Assembly: GCA_910584845.1 (NCBI GenBank) | Contig: CAJUDH010000010.1 | Span: forward strand, 1-64,000 | Length of the DNA stretch: 64,000 bases | DNA from: an uncultured Lachnospiraceae bacterium | GTDB lineage: Bacteria; Bacillota; Clostridia; Lachnospirales; Lachnospiraceae | Direction: 5' to 3' | In this document: positions 7,186-15,295 of the stretch, one piece after another | How the letters are laid out: the number at the start of each line of letters is the position of its first letter | How positions within the stretch are numbered: the stretch's first letter is position 1 | The notes under the pieces: model-generated | Databases searched by the model: none | Told to the model about the DNA's origin: nothing | The model's input: the letters and a program-made list of their open reading frames with translations, nothing else | Made by a program: the position numbers and the translations under genes

Positions 7186-8166
7186 ATGGCAGTGAGGGGT
7201 TTAAAAAAGGGGCTGGCGGCGTGTTTGGCAGTGGCGTCATTGTCCGCGGCCTTGGCGATGACAACTTGGGCAAAGGACCGGTTGGAGACCGTCAGCGACT
7301 TGTATTGGGAAGGCGAGGAGGACGATGACGGGGGCAAGGTTACAGAGGCTGTCTGGGAAGAGGTGGACGATGCTTACCAGTACCGGGTCCGGCTGTACCG
7401 GGATGGCAGCAGTTCTTCCAAAGCGGAGGTCACCACCAAAAAAACCAGTTTTAATTTCAAGCGGTACATGACTACGGAAGGGGAATATACGTTTAAAGTC
7501 CAAGCGCTGGCCAGGAAGGGCAGCAAGGAATATCTGGACAGCCATTGGTCCGAAGAATCCGAAGGGCGCTACGTAAGCGCGTCCCGGGCCGAGAGCAATG
7601 CCAGCAGGAAGCAGGAGGATACCAGCAAAGGGGGCCCTGGCGCGGATAAAGGGCAGGACCCGTCCCAAGGGGGGGACCGGGAGTCCGGGGTGGTGAGGCC
7701 GGATGGTTCTGCGGATTACACAAGCCATTTGCCCATCCCGGGAAGCGGGGTATCCGATACGGAAAACAAGAATATGGGGAACAACGCCGAGGGAAGCAGG
7801 AAACCGATGGCAGACGGGGAAAAGGGGCAGGATGCCCAAGAGCCTGCCCAGCAGGAACCCGGGCAGTGGGTCAAGGCGGAAGCCGGCTGGTGGTACCGGC
7901 GCCCGGATGGCTCTTACCCCTGCGGCCAGTGGTTCCAGGACCCGGAAGACGGCAACTGGTACAAATTTGACGGGCAGGGCTATATGGCCACCGGATGGAT
8001 TGTGGAAGGCGGGGAGCGTTATTATTGCGACCCTGACGGAAGCCCGGCAGGGGCCATGGCCACCGGGGAACGGACCATCAAAGGCGTGTTGTATACGTTT
8101 GATTCCTCCGGCGCGATGAAAGATGACTATATCCCCTCCGTGGGCTCTTCCTCCAGGGAAGATTGA
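7186..8166 (+). CDS. Secreted cell-wall-binding repeat protein
   Basis: 326 residues with AAGGAGG before the ATG. A signal peptide (GLAACLAVASLSAALA) is followed by an ~80-residue fibronectin-III-like beta domain containing YQYRVRLYRDGSSSSK and YTFKVQALARKGSK. A long Gly/Asp/Lys-rich disordered linker (residues ~130-225) comes next. The C-terminus has two to three choline-binding-type repeats (GWWYRRPDGSYPCGQWFQ, GNWYKFDGQGYMATGWI). The architecture fits a protein held on the cell wall by its C-terminal repeats. It lies just before the spoIIIA promoter, but a hairpin there argues against productive co-expression. Confidence 0.8.
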   Translation: MAVRGLKKGLAACLAVASLSAALAMTTWAKDRLETVSDLYWEGEEDDDGGKVTEAVWEEVDDAYQYRVRLYRDGSSSSKAEVTTKKTSFNFKRYMTTEGEYTFKVQALARKGSKEYLDSHWSEESEGRYVSASRAESNASRKQEDTSKGGPGADKGQDPSQGGDRESGVVRPDGSADYTSHLPIPGSGVSDTENKNMGNNAEGSRKPMADGEKGQDAQEPAQQEPGQWVKAEAGWWYRRPDGSYPCGQWFQDPEDGNWYKFDGQGYMATGWIVEGGERYYCDPDGSPAGAMATGERTIKGVLYTFDSSGAMKDDYIPSVGSSSRED

Positions 8167-8215
8167 CGAAGGAAGGCTTTCTATAAGAATTGTTAGGGCC
8201 AAGGGGAACTGCGGA

Positions 8216-8243
8216 GCATATTTTACCCCTCCTCTCATATATT
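8216..8243 (+). promoter_or_regulatory. Sigma-E-like promoter of the spoIIIA operon
   Basis: GCATATT (8216-8222) matches the sigma-E -35 consensus KMATATT exactly. After 13 bases, CATATATT (8236-8243) matches the -10 CATACAHT at all but one position. In Bacillus subtilis the operon is sigma-E dependent. Transcription would start near 8250, inside the right arm of the palindrome at 8224-8262. Confidence 0.65.
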
Positions 8244-8262
8244 TATTATGAGAGGAGGGGTA
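8224..8262 (+). promoter_or_regulatory. 16-bp palindrome covering the spoIIIAA ribosome binding site
   Basis: Bases 8224-8239 pair perfectly with 8247-8262 around the 7-base loop TATTTAT. The right arm contains AGAGGAGGGG, the ribosome binding site of the GTG start at 8268. Any transcript entering from upstream would fold it away. A transcript starting at the sigma-E promoter would lack the left arm. No T run follows, so it is not a standard terminator. Confidence 0.7.
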
Positions 8263-8267
8263 TCTTT

Positions 8268-9239
8268 GTGGACAAACGCGACGAGCTGATAAAGATTTTT
8301 TCGAAAGACATCCGAACAGCCCTTAAGAGGGTGCCTGTAGACTTCAGCCAGGTTCAGGAAATCCGGCTGAGGGTACATGCGCCGCTGCTCCTGGTTTATA
8401 ACAACCGGGAATATTATATTACACCGGAAGGGAATTTGGGCAGGCAAGCCAAAGAGACTTATCTGGTGACCCGGAAGGAATTGAAAGAAACTTTAGAATA
8501 TATAAGCAGCTATTCCCTCTATGCTTTTGAGGAGGAACTGAAACAGGGGTTTATCACGATCCAAGGGGGGCACCGGGTAGGCCTGGCAGGGAAAGTGGTT
8601 TTGGATGGCTCCGGTATCCGCGGCATGAAATTTATCTCTTTTATCAATGTCCGCCTGTCCCATCAGGTCCGGGGCTGTGCTGACGGGGTTCTGCCCTTTT
8701 TGTATGAAAACCGGGAAATTTTACATACTCTGGTCATATCGCCGCCTCGTTGCGGCAAAACTACTTTGCTTCGTGATATTATCCGGCAGGTTTCTAACGG
8801 GACCGGCCCGGAGAAAGGGATGGCTGTGGGGGTGGTGGACGAGCGGTCCGAAATTGCCGCCTGTTATCAGGGGGTACCTCAAAACGAGCTGGGTATACGT
8901 ACGGATATCCTCGACTGCTGCCCGAAAGCCCAGGGGATGATGATGTTGATCCGCACCATGTCGCCCCAGGTCATCGCGGTGGACGAGATCGGCAGCAGGG
9001 AGGATATGGAGGCGATTGAGCATGTAATGAATTGCGGCTGCAAGCTGATTGCCACCGTCCATGGGAATTCCCTTGAGGATATTCGGCATAAGCCCGTACT
9101 AGGCAGGCTCTTAAAGGAAAAATGGTTCGGGCGGTATATTGTGCTCAATAACCGGGGGCGTATCGGAAACATAAGCCAGATTTATGATTCTCTAGGAAAC
9201 GGGTTGTATCCGGCGGGGGGGGATAGACATGGCCGTTAG
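8268..9239 (+). CDS. spoIIIAA: Stage III sporulation protein AA (ATPase)
   Basis: 323 residues. The GTG at 8268 is chosen because AGAGGAGGGG lies five bases before it, and the protein then begins VDKRDELIKIFSKDIR as in the family. It is a secretion-type ATPase, with Walker A SPPRCGKTTLL at ~158-168 and Walker B VIAVDEIG at ~235-242. It is the proposed motor of the mother-cell to forespore channel (feeding tube) built with SpoIIQ. Its stop overlaps the start of spoIIIAB by 11 bases, so the two are translationally coupled. Confidence 0.95.
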   Translation: MDKRDELIKIFSKDIRTALKRVPVDFSQVQEIRLRVHAPLLLVYNNREYYITPEGNLGRQAKETYLVTRKELKETLEYISSYSLYAFEEELKQGFITIQGGHRVGLAGKVVLDGSGIRGMKFISFINVRLSHQVRGCADGVLPFLYENREILHTLVISPPRCGKTTLLRDIIRQVSNGTGPEKGMAVGVVDERSEIAACYQGVPQNELGIRTDILDCCPKAQGMMMLIRTMSPQVIAVDEIGSREDMEAIEHVMNCGCKLIATVHGNSLEDIRHKPVLGRLLKEKWFGRYIVLNNRGRIGNISQIYDSLGNGLYPAGGDRHGR

Positions 9240-9762
9240 TTTTTACCTGAAGGCAGCAGGATGCCTCCTGATCATTGCCGGCACTTCCGGCTGGGGGTCC
9301 TGGATGGCGGCGAATTACCAAAACCGCATAAAGCTGCTGGAACAGCTAAGGCAGATGGTATTATTGCTCAAAGGGCAAATCCTTTATGCCAACGCCCCTT
9401 TGCAGGAAGGGTTTGAAACGGTGGGGAGGCGGACCGACGGGCCTTTGGCCGATTTGTTCTCCCAGGTGGCGGGAAGGATTGAGCAACAGCAAGGGGAAAC
9501 GTTTTGCCAGATATGGAAAGAAGAAGTAGGGAATCTGGAGAAAGAAGCGGCCCTCTCCCGGGCGGACAGGCAGTCATTGGCGGCTTTGGGGGAACATTTG
9601 GGGTTCTTGGACAAAGACATGCAAGAAAGGAACCTCCTGCTTTATTTGGAGGAATTGGACATGGCCATTGAGGAATTGCGGGCCCATAAGCAGGAGAGGT
9701 GCCGGCTGTATACCAGCCTGGGGGTTATGGGCGGGCTGTTCCTGACGGTGCTCCTGCTGTGA
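9229..9762 (+). CDS. spoIIIAB: Stage III sporulation protein AB
   Basis: 177 residues, as expected. An N-terminal membrane segment (AAGCLLIIAGTSGWGSWMAA) is followed by a helical domain resembling type II secretion protein GspF and a C-terminal membrane segment (LGVMGGLFLTVLLL). The family is an inner-membrane platform of the SpoIIIA-SpoIIQ channel. The ATG overlaps spoIIIAA and a G-rich stretch upstream acts as ribosome binding site. Confidence 0.93.
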   Translation: MAVSFYLKAAGCLLIIAGTSGWGSWMAANYQNRIKLLEQLRQMVLLLKGQILYANAPLQEGFETVGRRTDGPLADLFSQVAGRIEQQQGETFCQIWKEEVGNLEKEAALSRADRQSLAALGEHLGFLDKDMQERNLLLYLEELDMAIEELRAHKQERCRLYTSLGVMGGLFLTVLLL

Positions 9763-9874
9763 GGCTTAGGGACGGCATATGCCAGACAATGCGGCGGGCG
9801 TTAGAAGGAGGCAGGAAAGATGCCGTACCGTCCTGGCCGGACAAACCCGTGGCGGTATGATGAAGGAGGCACAG

Positions 9875-10069
9875 ATGGGAGTCAATCTGATTTTCAAAAT
9901 TGCGGCGGTAGGCATCCTGGTGTCGGTGATCTGCCAGGTGCTAAAGCACAGTGGACGGGAAGAGCAGGCATTTTTGACCAGCCTTGCGGGGTTGATCTTG
10001 GTGCTGTTTTGGATGGTGCCCTATATATATGAATTATTTGAAACTATAAAAAATCTATTTGCTTTGTAG
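9875..10069 (+). CDS. spoIIIAC: Stage III sporulation protein AC
   Basis: 64 residues, starting MGVNLIFKIAAVG. The ATG at 9875 is chosen because AAGGAGG lies just upstream and the length equals that of the Bacillus protein; an in-frame extension to 9779 has no ribosome binding site. Two membrane helices. Small integral-membrane subunit of the sporulation channel. The next gene starts 55 bases after its stop. Confidence 0.93.
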   Translation: MGVNLIFKIAAVGILVSVICQVLKHSGREEQAFLTSLAGLILVLFWMVPYIYELFETIKNLFAL

Positions 10070-10124
10070 GGCGCAGGGAGGCAAAGGCAGGTTTCCCGGC
10101 GCACCCTGGCATGGAGGACAGCTT

Positions 10125-10511
10125 ATGACAGTGATGGCTATAGGGATCGTGGGTATGGTCTCCGTGCTGCTGGCAGTGCAGATGAAAGGGGTAAAAGGGG
10201 AGTATGCGACTTATCTGACCATGGCAGCCGGGTGTTTTATCTTCTTTTATGGTGTGGCTAAAATGGAAAATATTTTTGAGGCCATGCAAAAAATCCAGGA
10301 AATGGTGAACATTAACAAAGTTTATCTGGCTACCCTTTTGAAAATGACAGGAATCACTTACCTTGCGGAATTTTCCTCAGGGATTTGCAAAGACGCAGGG
10401 TATGGGGCCATAGGAAGCCAGATTGAGATCTTTGGAAAGCTGTCCATCCTGGCAGTCAGCATGCCGATTGTGCTGGCGCTTTTGGAGACCATGCAGGGCT
10501 TTTTGGCATGA
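10125..10511 (+). CDS. spoIIIAD: Stage III sporulation protein AD
   Basis: 128 residues. The start at 10125 (MTVMAIGIVGMVSVLL) follows GGAGGACAGCTT and matches the family start. Several membrane helices, with conserved KMTGITYLAEFSSGICKDAG in the second half. Related to SpoIIIAC and part of the same membrane complex. Its TGA overlaps the ATG of spoIIIAE. Confidence 0.93.
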   Translation: MTVMAIGIVGMVSVLLAVQMKGVKGEYATYLTMAAGCFIFFYGVAKMENIFEAMQKIQEMVNINKVYLATLLKMTGITYLAEFSSGICKDAGYGAIGSQIEIFGKLSILAVSMPIVLALLETMQGFLA

Positions 10512-11707
10512 GGGGCAGGGGAAAGGTAAAAATGCTGGCGTTTACCCTGGCGCTGGCTTTCTGCTGGGCAGTACAGTGGGCAGGGGAGGCCCGGGGGGAA
10601 GGGGCCGTATTTTCGGCCGGGGAAACATTTCATGGGAATGGAAACGGGGGCCTGGCAGGGGAGATGCCAGGGGAAGACTGGAGCGCCATTGACGATTTCC
10701 TTCAGAAGGAAACCGAAGGCCCGGGCCCTAGTATCACTTTTACCGACCTGGCGGGGGCCATATGGAGGGGGGACGGGGAAGGCGTGGGCTCCATGATTTT
10801 ATCCCTGTTGTGGCAATTCCTTTTTCAGGAAATTACCCAGGGGGGGCGCCTGGCCGGTGAATTGTTGGCATTGGGGCTAGTCGGGGCCATATTTGCGGGG
10901 TTTTCCCATATTTTCACAGGGGGCCAAATATCCGAGGCGGCATTTTTTATGACTTACCTCCTGGCATTTAGCACTTTGGCAGCAGCATTTTTTGACAGCG
11001 CCGCCATTACTTTGGAAGTGCTGGGCAAACAGGCCGAATTTATGAAAGTGCTTATGCCTTCTTATTTTTTGGCAGTGGCCTGGGTGGGGGGCAGCGCCTC
11101 TTCCATTGCCTGGATGGAACTGGTGCTGTTTTTGATTGGGGCAGTCCAGTGGATGTACCTCCATTTGCTGCTCCCGTTGACAAAAATTTATATGCTGCTG
11201 GCCATGGCCGGGAACATGGCCGGGGAGGATGTGCTGTCTAAGCTGACCGACCTGGTCCAATCCGTGGTATGTTGGGGAAGGCGTTCCCTGGCAGGCGCCG
11301 TATTGGGCTTTCAGCTGATACAGGGGATGGTACTGCCTTATGCGGATGCGGTACAGTCTACAGGGACCCAGAAAATATTGCAGGCCATTCCCGGCGCGGA
11401 GGCGGTGACGAAAACACTCTTTGGGTCTGGCGTATTGATTAAAAATACGATGGGGGCGGCGGCCGTAGTGGTTTTGGTGGTTTTGAGCCTGGTTCCGCTG
11501 GTAAAACTGGCAATTTTGCTTTTTTTATATCAGGCAGTGGCGGCAATCCTACAGCCAATCGGGGACAAGCGGCTGGTGGCCTGTATCAGCTGCGTGGCCC
11601 GGGGGCAGAAAATGCTGCTGGAGCTGGCGGCTTCCGCCTTGTTGCTGTTCGTTATTACCATTGCGTTGATTTGTGCGGGGACGAACATCCCCTATTTCCT
11701 GTCATAG
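10508..11707 (+). CDS. spoIIIAE: Stage III sporulation protein AE
   Basis: 399 residues. A signal peptide (MLAFTLALAFCWAVQWAGEA) precedes an acidic region and then seven or so membrane helices, the standard layout of this largest membrane subunit of the SpoIIIA channel. It overlaps spoIIIAD by four bases (ATGA). The middle helices include LPLTKIYMLLAMAGNMAGED, and the C-terminal part contains GDKRLVACISCVARGQKMLL, which is typical of the family. Confidence 0.93.
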   Translation: MRGRGKVKMLAFTLALAFCWAVQWAGEARGEGAVFSAGETFHGNGNGGLAGEMPGEDWSAIDDFLQKETEGPGPSITFTDLAGAIWRGDGEGVGSMILSLLWQFLFQEITQGGRLAGELLALGLVGAIFAGFSHIFTGGQISEAAFFMTYLLAFSTLAAAFFDSAAITLEVLGKQAEFMKVLMPSYFLAVAWVGGSASSIAWMELVLFLIGAVQWMYLHLLLPLTKIYMLLAMAGNMAGEDVLSKLTDLVQSVVCWGRRSLAGAVLGFQLIQGMVLPYADAVQSTGTQKILQAIPGAEAVTKTLFGSGVLIKNTMGAAAVVVLVVLSLVPLVKLAILLFLYQAVAAILQPIGDKRLVACISCVARGQKMLLELAASALLLFVITIALICAGTNIPYFLS

Positions 11708-11805
11708 GGCGCCCGGCAACGAAAATACCTCTTTGGCAGACGGATGACGGGCGCAAGGGAAAGCGGATGTTGTGTGTGTTGCTGTGGAGGAGGGGTCAAA
11801 TAGGT

Positions 11806-12468
11806 TTGGACGGGGTATATAGCTGGGCCAGGAACCTGGCCGGATTTTTTTTATTTATGTCTGTGTTGGGGAATCTGCTGCCAGGAAAGAAATATGAGAA
11901 ATATATCCGGATGTTTGCCGGGATGGTCCTGATCCTCCTGGTAATAAAACCCCTGGCCGGCGGACTGGATTTTGAGGAAATACTTGCCCGTATCTATGAG
12001 GCAGAGCTTTTTCAAGAGGATGCAGCCGATTTAAAAGTACAGATTCTGGGAGTTGAGGACCGGCGGCTGTCAGAAGCTATCGCCCGGTATGAAGACGCAG
12101 TGGAAAACGACGTGGGGGAGATGGCAAAAGAACTGGGGTTTTTGGTAGAAGGCTGCCGGGTAGATATGGAAAAGGATAAAGAAAAAGAAGAATTTGGCAT
12201 GGTGGCAAGGGTCTGGCTACAGGTGGCGGAAGAAGGGGAAGGGACGGGGGGGTTGGGGGAACCGGTGGAGGCTGTCAACCCCATGGGGGCCATGGAAACC
12301 ATAAGCCCGGTGGTTATCGGGGAAAGGCCCTTCGGGGAAAAAGGGCCTGGGGAAAAGGAAGAAGAGGGGCGCAAGCAGTACCCGACAGTGGAAAAATTAC
12401 GCAAAAAGATTGCGTCTTTTTATAACCTGGAGGAAGCTTATGTGGAAATTCAAGTCGTTGAAAGGTAA
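11806..12468 (+). CDS. spoIIIAF: Stage III sporulation protein AF
   Basis: About 220 residues from a TTG at 11806 that follows GGAGGAGGGG by ten bases. An in-frame ATG at 11767 would add 13 residues with no family match and is the alternative start. Two N-terminal membrane helices (LAGFFLFMSVLGNLLPG and IRMFAGMVLILLVIKPLAG) are followed by a soluble ring-building-type domain. The charged, Gly/Glu-rich insert near residues 145-185 is longer than usual. Stop overlaps the start of spoIIIAG. Confidence 0.88.
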   Translation: MDGVYSWARNLAGFFLFMSVLGNLLPGKKYEKYIRMFAGMVLILLVIKPLAGGLDFEEILARIYEAELFQEDAADLKVQILGVEDRRLSEAIARYEDAVENDVGEMAKELGFLVEGCRVDMEKDKEKEEFGMVARVWLQVAEEGEGTGGLGEPVEAVNPMGAMETISPVVIGERPFGEKGPGEKEEEGRKQYPTVEKLRKKIASFYNLEEAYVEIQVVER

Positions 12469-13126
12469 GGAAAAATGGCTGTTTTTGTTGACTGTCGGCC
12501 TAATCCTTTGTATTTTGGCATTTCCGGCAGATAAATTGGCAAAAAAGGCGTCAGCTGATAAAACCGTAGGAAACCAGGGGGGGCAGGGCGGCGGGCCGGC
12601 AGGATGGCAGACGGAAGAGGAACCCCTTTTCAATGGCTGGGCAAGCGCCGGGGCAAAAGCCGTGCCGGAAGCCGGGGAAACCGGCGGGGAGGATGGCGGC
12701 GCTTTTTTGGCATCGGCGAAAGCCGGCGGCCGTTACGAGGAAGAACTGGAGCAGCGGGTGCGGGAAATCTTGAAGAATGTGGACGGGGTCGGCGCCGTAG
12801 ACGTGATGATCGTGCTGAAATCTTCCTCGGAAAAAGTGCTGCATGTGGACGGCAGCAGCTCCCGGACCTTTACCGAAGAGCAGGACGGCAATGGGGGGGT
12901 CAGGAAGATCGACAGCCAGGAGCAGGGGCAGAGTACGGTTATGGGCTCCTGCAACGGGGAGACGGGACCGATTGTGGAAAAAGAGTTAAGGCCGGAATTG
13001 TCGGGTATTGTCATCAGCGCCCAAGGGGGAGGCAACCCGACGGTCCAGGCAGAAATTTCTGCGGCCATGGAAGCATTATTTGGCCTGCCCGCTCATAAGA
13101 TAAAAGTACTAAAGCGGGTGGAGTAA
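12440..13126 (+). CDS. spoIIIAG: Stage III sporulation protein AG
   Basis: 228 residues from the ATG at 12440, behind CTGGAGGAAGC. A single N-terminal helix (WLFLLTVGLILCILAFPA) is followed by a disordered linker and a ring-building domain (VREILKNVDGVGAVDVMIVL). SpoIIIAG forms the large ring facing the intermembrane space in the feeding tube. The linker (residues ~35-85) is Gly-rich. It overlaps spoIIIAF and is closely followed by spoIIIAH. Confidence 0.93.
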   Translation: MWKFKSLKGKEKWLFLLTVGLILCILAFPADKLAKKASADKTVGNQGGQGGGPAGWQTEEEPLFNGWASAGAKAVPEAGETGGEDGGAFLASAKAGGRYEEELEQRVREILKNVDGVGAVDVMIVLKSSSEKVLHVDGSSSRTFTEEQDGNGGVRKIDSQEQGQSTVMGSCNGETGPIVEKELRPELSGIVISAQGGGNPTVQAEISAAMEALFGLPAHKIKVLKRVE

Positions 13127-13139
13127 AGGAGTGTCAGGA

Positions 13140-13910
13140 ATGAGAGAACGAAGATTTGGAATGAAATTCAAAGACGTCAAGATGAAAAAACTGTTCCGGA
13201 GAAATCAGATCATCATTACAACACTGGCCATTATGATCGCGGCGGCCGGATATCTGAATTATGCGGGAAAGAAGGAACTGGAAGCCAGCAGCGACGACAT
13301 GGTCTACGAAGCGGGGATGATGGAAATATCCGACGAGGATTTGCTAAGGGAAAACCAGATGGCAGGCTACAATATGCCTGGTGAAATCGAGGAGGCGGAG
13401 TCCCTTGCCGAATATCCGGACCCACCGGTTTCCGCGGGGGAGGCCACCGGTTCCATGGGGCAGCAATATGCAGAAATTGACAGTTGGGACGGCGGCGAAG
13501 AGGCAGGGATGGAAAACCCCGGGGAAGCAGTACTCACCAGCGGGCTGACGGTCTCGGATTACATAGCCAACGTGCAGTTGAACCGGGAACAAATCCGGGC
13601 CAAAAACAAAGAAACGTTAAACAACATTATTAACAGTACAACCATTGACGAGGCAGCCAAACAGGAAGCGATCCAGAATATGATTGCCATGACTGCCGTT
13701 GCGGAAAAAGAAAATGCCGCCGAAACCCTTTTGCAGGCCAAGGGGTTTGCTGATCCCGTAGTCAGCCTTACAGACGGCAAGGTAGACGTGGTCATTAACG
13801 CTGTTTCGATTACAGACCAGCAAAGGGCCCAAATTGAGGATATTGTCAAGAGGAAAACAGAGGTTCCGGCAGACGGGATCGTAATCACGCTGCTGAATTT
13901 GGAAAACTAA
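13140..13910 (+). CDS. spoIIIAH: Stage III sporulation protein AH
   Basis: 256 residues from the ATG at 13140, with AAAGGAG eight bases upstream; a GTG at 13131 is too close to that site. One N-terminal membrane helix (IIITTLAIMIAAAGYLNYAG) is followed by an acidic linker and the YscJ/FliF-like domain near the end (QNMIAMTAVAEKENAAETLL). SpoIIIAH binds forespore SpoIIQ across the intermembrane space. Last gene of the operon. Confidence 0.93.
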   Translation: MRERRFGMKFKDVKMKKLFRRNQIIITTLAIMIAAAGYLNYAGKKELEASSDDMVYEAGMMEISDEDLLRENQMAGYNMPGEIEEAESLAEYPDPPVSAGEATGSMGQQYAEIDSWDGGEEAGMENPGEAVLTSGLTVSDYIANVQLNREQIRAKNKETLNNIINSTTIDEAAKQEAIQNMIAMTAVAEKENAAETLLQAKGFADPVVSLTDGKVDVVINAVSITDQQRAQIEDIVKRKTEVPADGIVITLLNLEN

Positions 13911-14034
13911 GGGCAGTAGCCGCCTATGGGCGGGAAGGGTTTATCAGAATTAAGAAAGGCTGAAAGGGCTAACCATTTGTTTGTTTTGCCGGTACAGGGG
14001 TTGAGGCATTGAATTGCCGGACCTTGCCGACACA

Positions 14035-14064
14035 GAACAGGCCTATGGCTGGCCCTGGTTTTTT
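14035..14064 (+). terminator. Probable terminator of the spoIIIA operon
   Basis: An imperfect GC-rich stem (AACAGGCC with GGCCCTGGTT, containing bulges) is followed by six T residues at 14059-14064. It is 125 bases after spoIIIAH. Confidence 0.5.
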
Positions 14065-14095
14065 AAAAGAATCCCTATGCAAAAACAATGGGATT

Positions 14096-14104
14096 TGTTA
14101 TAAT
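14096..14104 (+). promoter_or_regulatory. Extended -10 promoter for asp23
   Basis: TGT followed by TATAAT (14099-14104) is an extended -10 element. No good -35 is visible at the right distance. It is placed just after the spoIIIA terminator, so asp23 has its own promoter. Confidence 0.5.
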
Positions 14105-14143
14105 AATAATGCACTCTGTAAACAAGGAGGATTTCGAGGGTAC

Positions 14144-14164
14144 ATGAAAATATTTAGGAGGTAA
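14144..14164 (+). CDS. Six-residue leader peptide upstream of asp23
   Basis: ATG AAA ATA TTT AGG AGG TAA encodes MKIFRR. It has its own AAGGAGG ten bases upstream. Its last two codons, both the rare arginine codon AGG, are at the same time the AGGAGG ribosome binding site of the next gene (GTG at 14169). Ribosomes translating or stalling at the leader would cover that site. This may be chance, since any AGGAGG can be read as Arg-Arg, but the strong upstream ribosome binding site is notable. Confidence 0.35.
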   Translation: MKIFRR

Positions 14165-14168
14165 TACC

Positions 14169-14564
14169 GTGACGGAGATGGACAACAAAAAAGAGAAAAA
14201 TGCATATAAGGCATATGGGAAAGACATGGTTGGGGAAGTGAAGATCGCGGACGAGGTGGTTGCCATTATTGCGGCCTTAGCGGCTACCGAGGTAGACGGC
14301 GTGGATTCCATGGCCGGCAATATTACCAACGAGCTGGTAGGGAAGCTAGGCATGAAGAACCTGTCCAAAGGGGTGAAAGTAGATATTACGGAGGAACGGG
14401 TGTCTGTGGATTTATCCCTGAACATCAAATATGATTACAATATCCCGGAAGTCGGCGGGAAAGTGCAGGAAAAGGTAAAGTCGGCTATTGAGAATATGAC
14501 CGGTTTGACCGTGCTGGATGTGAATATCCGGATTGCGGGCGTTAAGATGGTGGAAGAGAAATAA
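14169..14564 (+). CDS. Asp23/Gls24 family envelope protein
   Basis: 131 residues. The GTG at 14169 is chosen over ATG 14178 because AGGAGG lies seven bases before it. The domain covers nearly the whole protein, with VKIADEVVAIIAALAATEVD near the start and VSVDLSLNIKYDYNIPEV in the middle. In Firmicutes a family member (YqhY type) regularly sits next to spoIIIA, fatty-acid or nusB genes and is linked to envelope or acetyl-CoA carboxylase homeostasis. Here it directly follows spoIIIAH, with its own promoter and terminator. Confidence 0.88.
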   Translation: MTEMDNKKEKNAYKAYGKDMVGEVKIADEVVAIIAALAATEVDGVDSMAGNITNELVGKLGMKNLSKGVKVDITEERVSVDLSLNIKYDYNIPEVGGKVQEKVKSAIENMTGLTVLDVNIRIAGVKMVEEK

Positions 14565-14566
14565 CA

Positions 14567-14616
14567 GCCAAGGTTACTGTCTGCCGGTTTTCGGCGGACG
14601 GTAACCTTTGGTTTTC
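14567..14616 (+). terminator. Terminator of asp23
   Basis: CCAAGGTTAC (14568-14577) and GTAACCTTTGG pair around a G+C-rich inner stem (CTGCCG/CGGCGG), followed by TTTTC. It begins four bases after the asp23 stop. Confidence 0.7.
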
Positions 14617-14644
14617 ATAAAAAGAGCAATTGATGTATTTCCGC

Positions 14645-14673
14645 TTGTAAAAAAAGGACTTTAGTGCTAGAAT
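14645..14673 (+). promoter_or_regulatory. Sigma-A-like promoter for the DUF4190 gene
   Basis: TTGTAA (14645-14650), 17 bases, TAGAAT (14668-14673). Confidence 0.5.
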
Positions 14674-14705
14674 AGGCTTATGTAAAATTAAGGAGGAATT
14701 TATGT

Positions 14706-14999
14706 ATGGACGATTATCAATGGAATAATGGCGGGGCGAATAACCAACAGCCGGAATCAAAAGGGATGTCGATTGCTTCTATGGTTTTGGGTATTTGCGG
14801 CCTTGTGGCATGGTGCATCCCACTCCTAGGCTACCCGGTATCAATTGTAGGGCTTATCCTTGGGATACTGGGGAGGAAAAAGGGAGGGAAGGGCATGGCA
14901 ATGGCCGGGATTATCCTATGCGTCATTACCCTTCTTCTCACGTTGGTCAATTCGGTTGCAGGTGCCTTTATTGCACTTAGCGCCTCAGGCCTTTTTTAA
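14706..14999 (+). CDS. DUF4190-type small membrane protein
   Basis: 97 residues with AAGGAGG upstream. A polar N-terminus rich in Asn and Gln is followed by two or three membrane helices. The pattern SIASMVLGICGLVAWCIPLL, then GRKKGGKGMAMAGIILCVI, is typical of DUF4190 proteins. These small proteins are common in Firmicutes and have no established function. It has its own promoter. Confidence 0.75.
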   Translation: MDDYQWNNGGANNQQPESKGMSIASMVLGICGLVAWCIPLLGYPVSIVGLILGILGRKKGGKGMAMAGIILCVITLLLTLVNSVAGAFIALSASGLF

Positions 15000-15070
15000 T
15001 AGAAAAACGAAGCCGAAAAGGAAGCTACCGCCGGCAGGGCGACTGCAGGTACGGAGCTCCTTTTTTGCTT

Positions 15071-15190
15071 TATAGGAAATTGCGCCCGATAAAGCAAAAA
15101 CCCTCCGGGGGATGCGCACTTCGCGCCTAAGGGAAATGCCTGCTGACGCAGACGCGCTCCGGCGCAGGGGTCCGGTTCATCGGACCCTTT
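15071..15190. repeat. GC-rich intergenic repeat, copy A
   Basis: Begins TATAGGAAATTGCGCCCGAT. It shares with copy B (28795-28913) the start ATAGGAAA-TGCG-CC, a CCCTCCG block, a GCACT...GCG block, CCGGCGCAGG and a final GGACCCTTT. It contains a perfect hairpin GGGTCCG (15168-15174)/CGGACCC (15181-15187) followed by TTT. Non-coding by inspection. It lies downstream of the DUF4190 gene and upstream of a convergent gene, where it may also act as terminator. Confidence 0.45.
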
Positions 15191-15295
15191 GTCCCGTCGT
15201 GGCAAAGTGCGGGGGCGGTTTTTTTCCATGTGTATTCCCCGGGGGCAAAGGGCAAAGCCATCAGGGTTTGGCCCCAATGGGCCCGGCTTTTTTAG

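Noticed and set aside
7237..8238. 333-codon minus-strand open frame opposite the cell-wall-binding protein and spoIIIA promoter
   Set aside because: Its product is Pro/Gly/Arg-rich with no family resemblance, it has no ribosome binding site, and the plus-strand gene has a signal peptide and clear repeats. A shadow of GC-rich coding.
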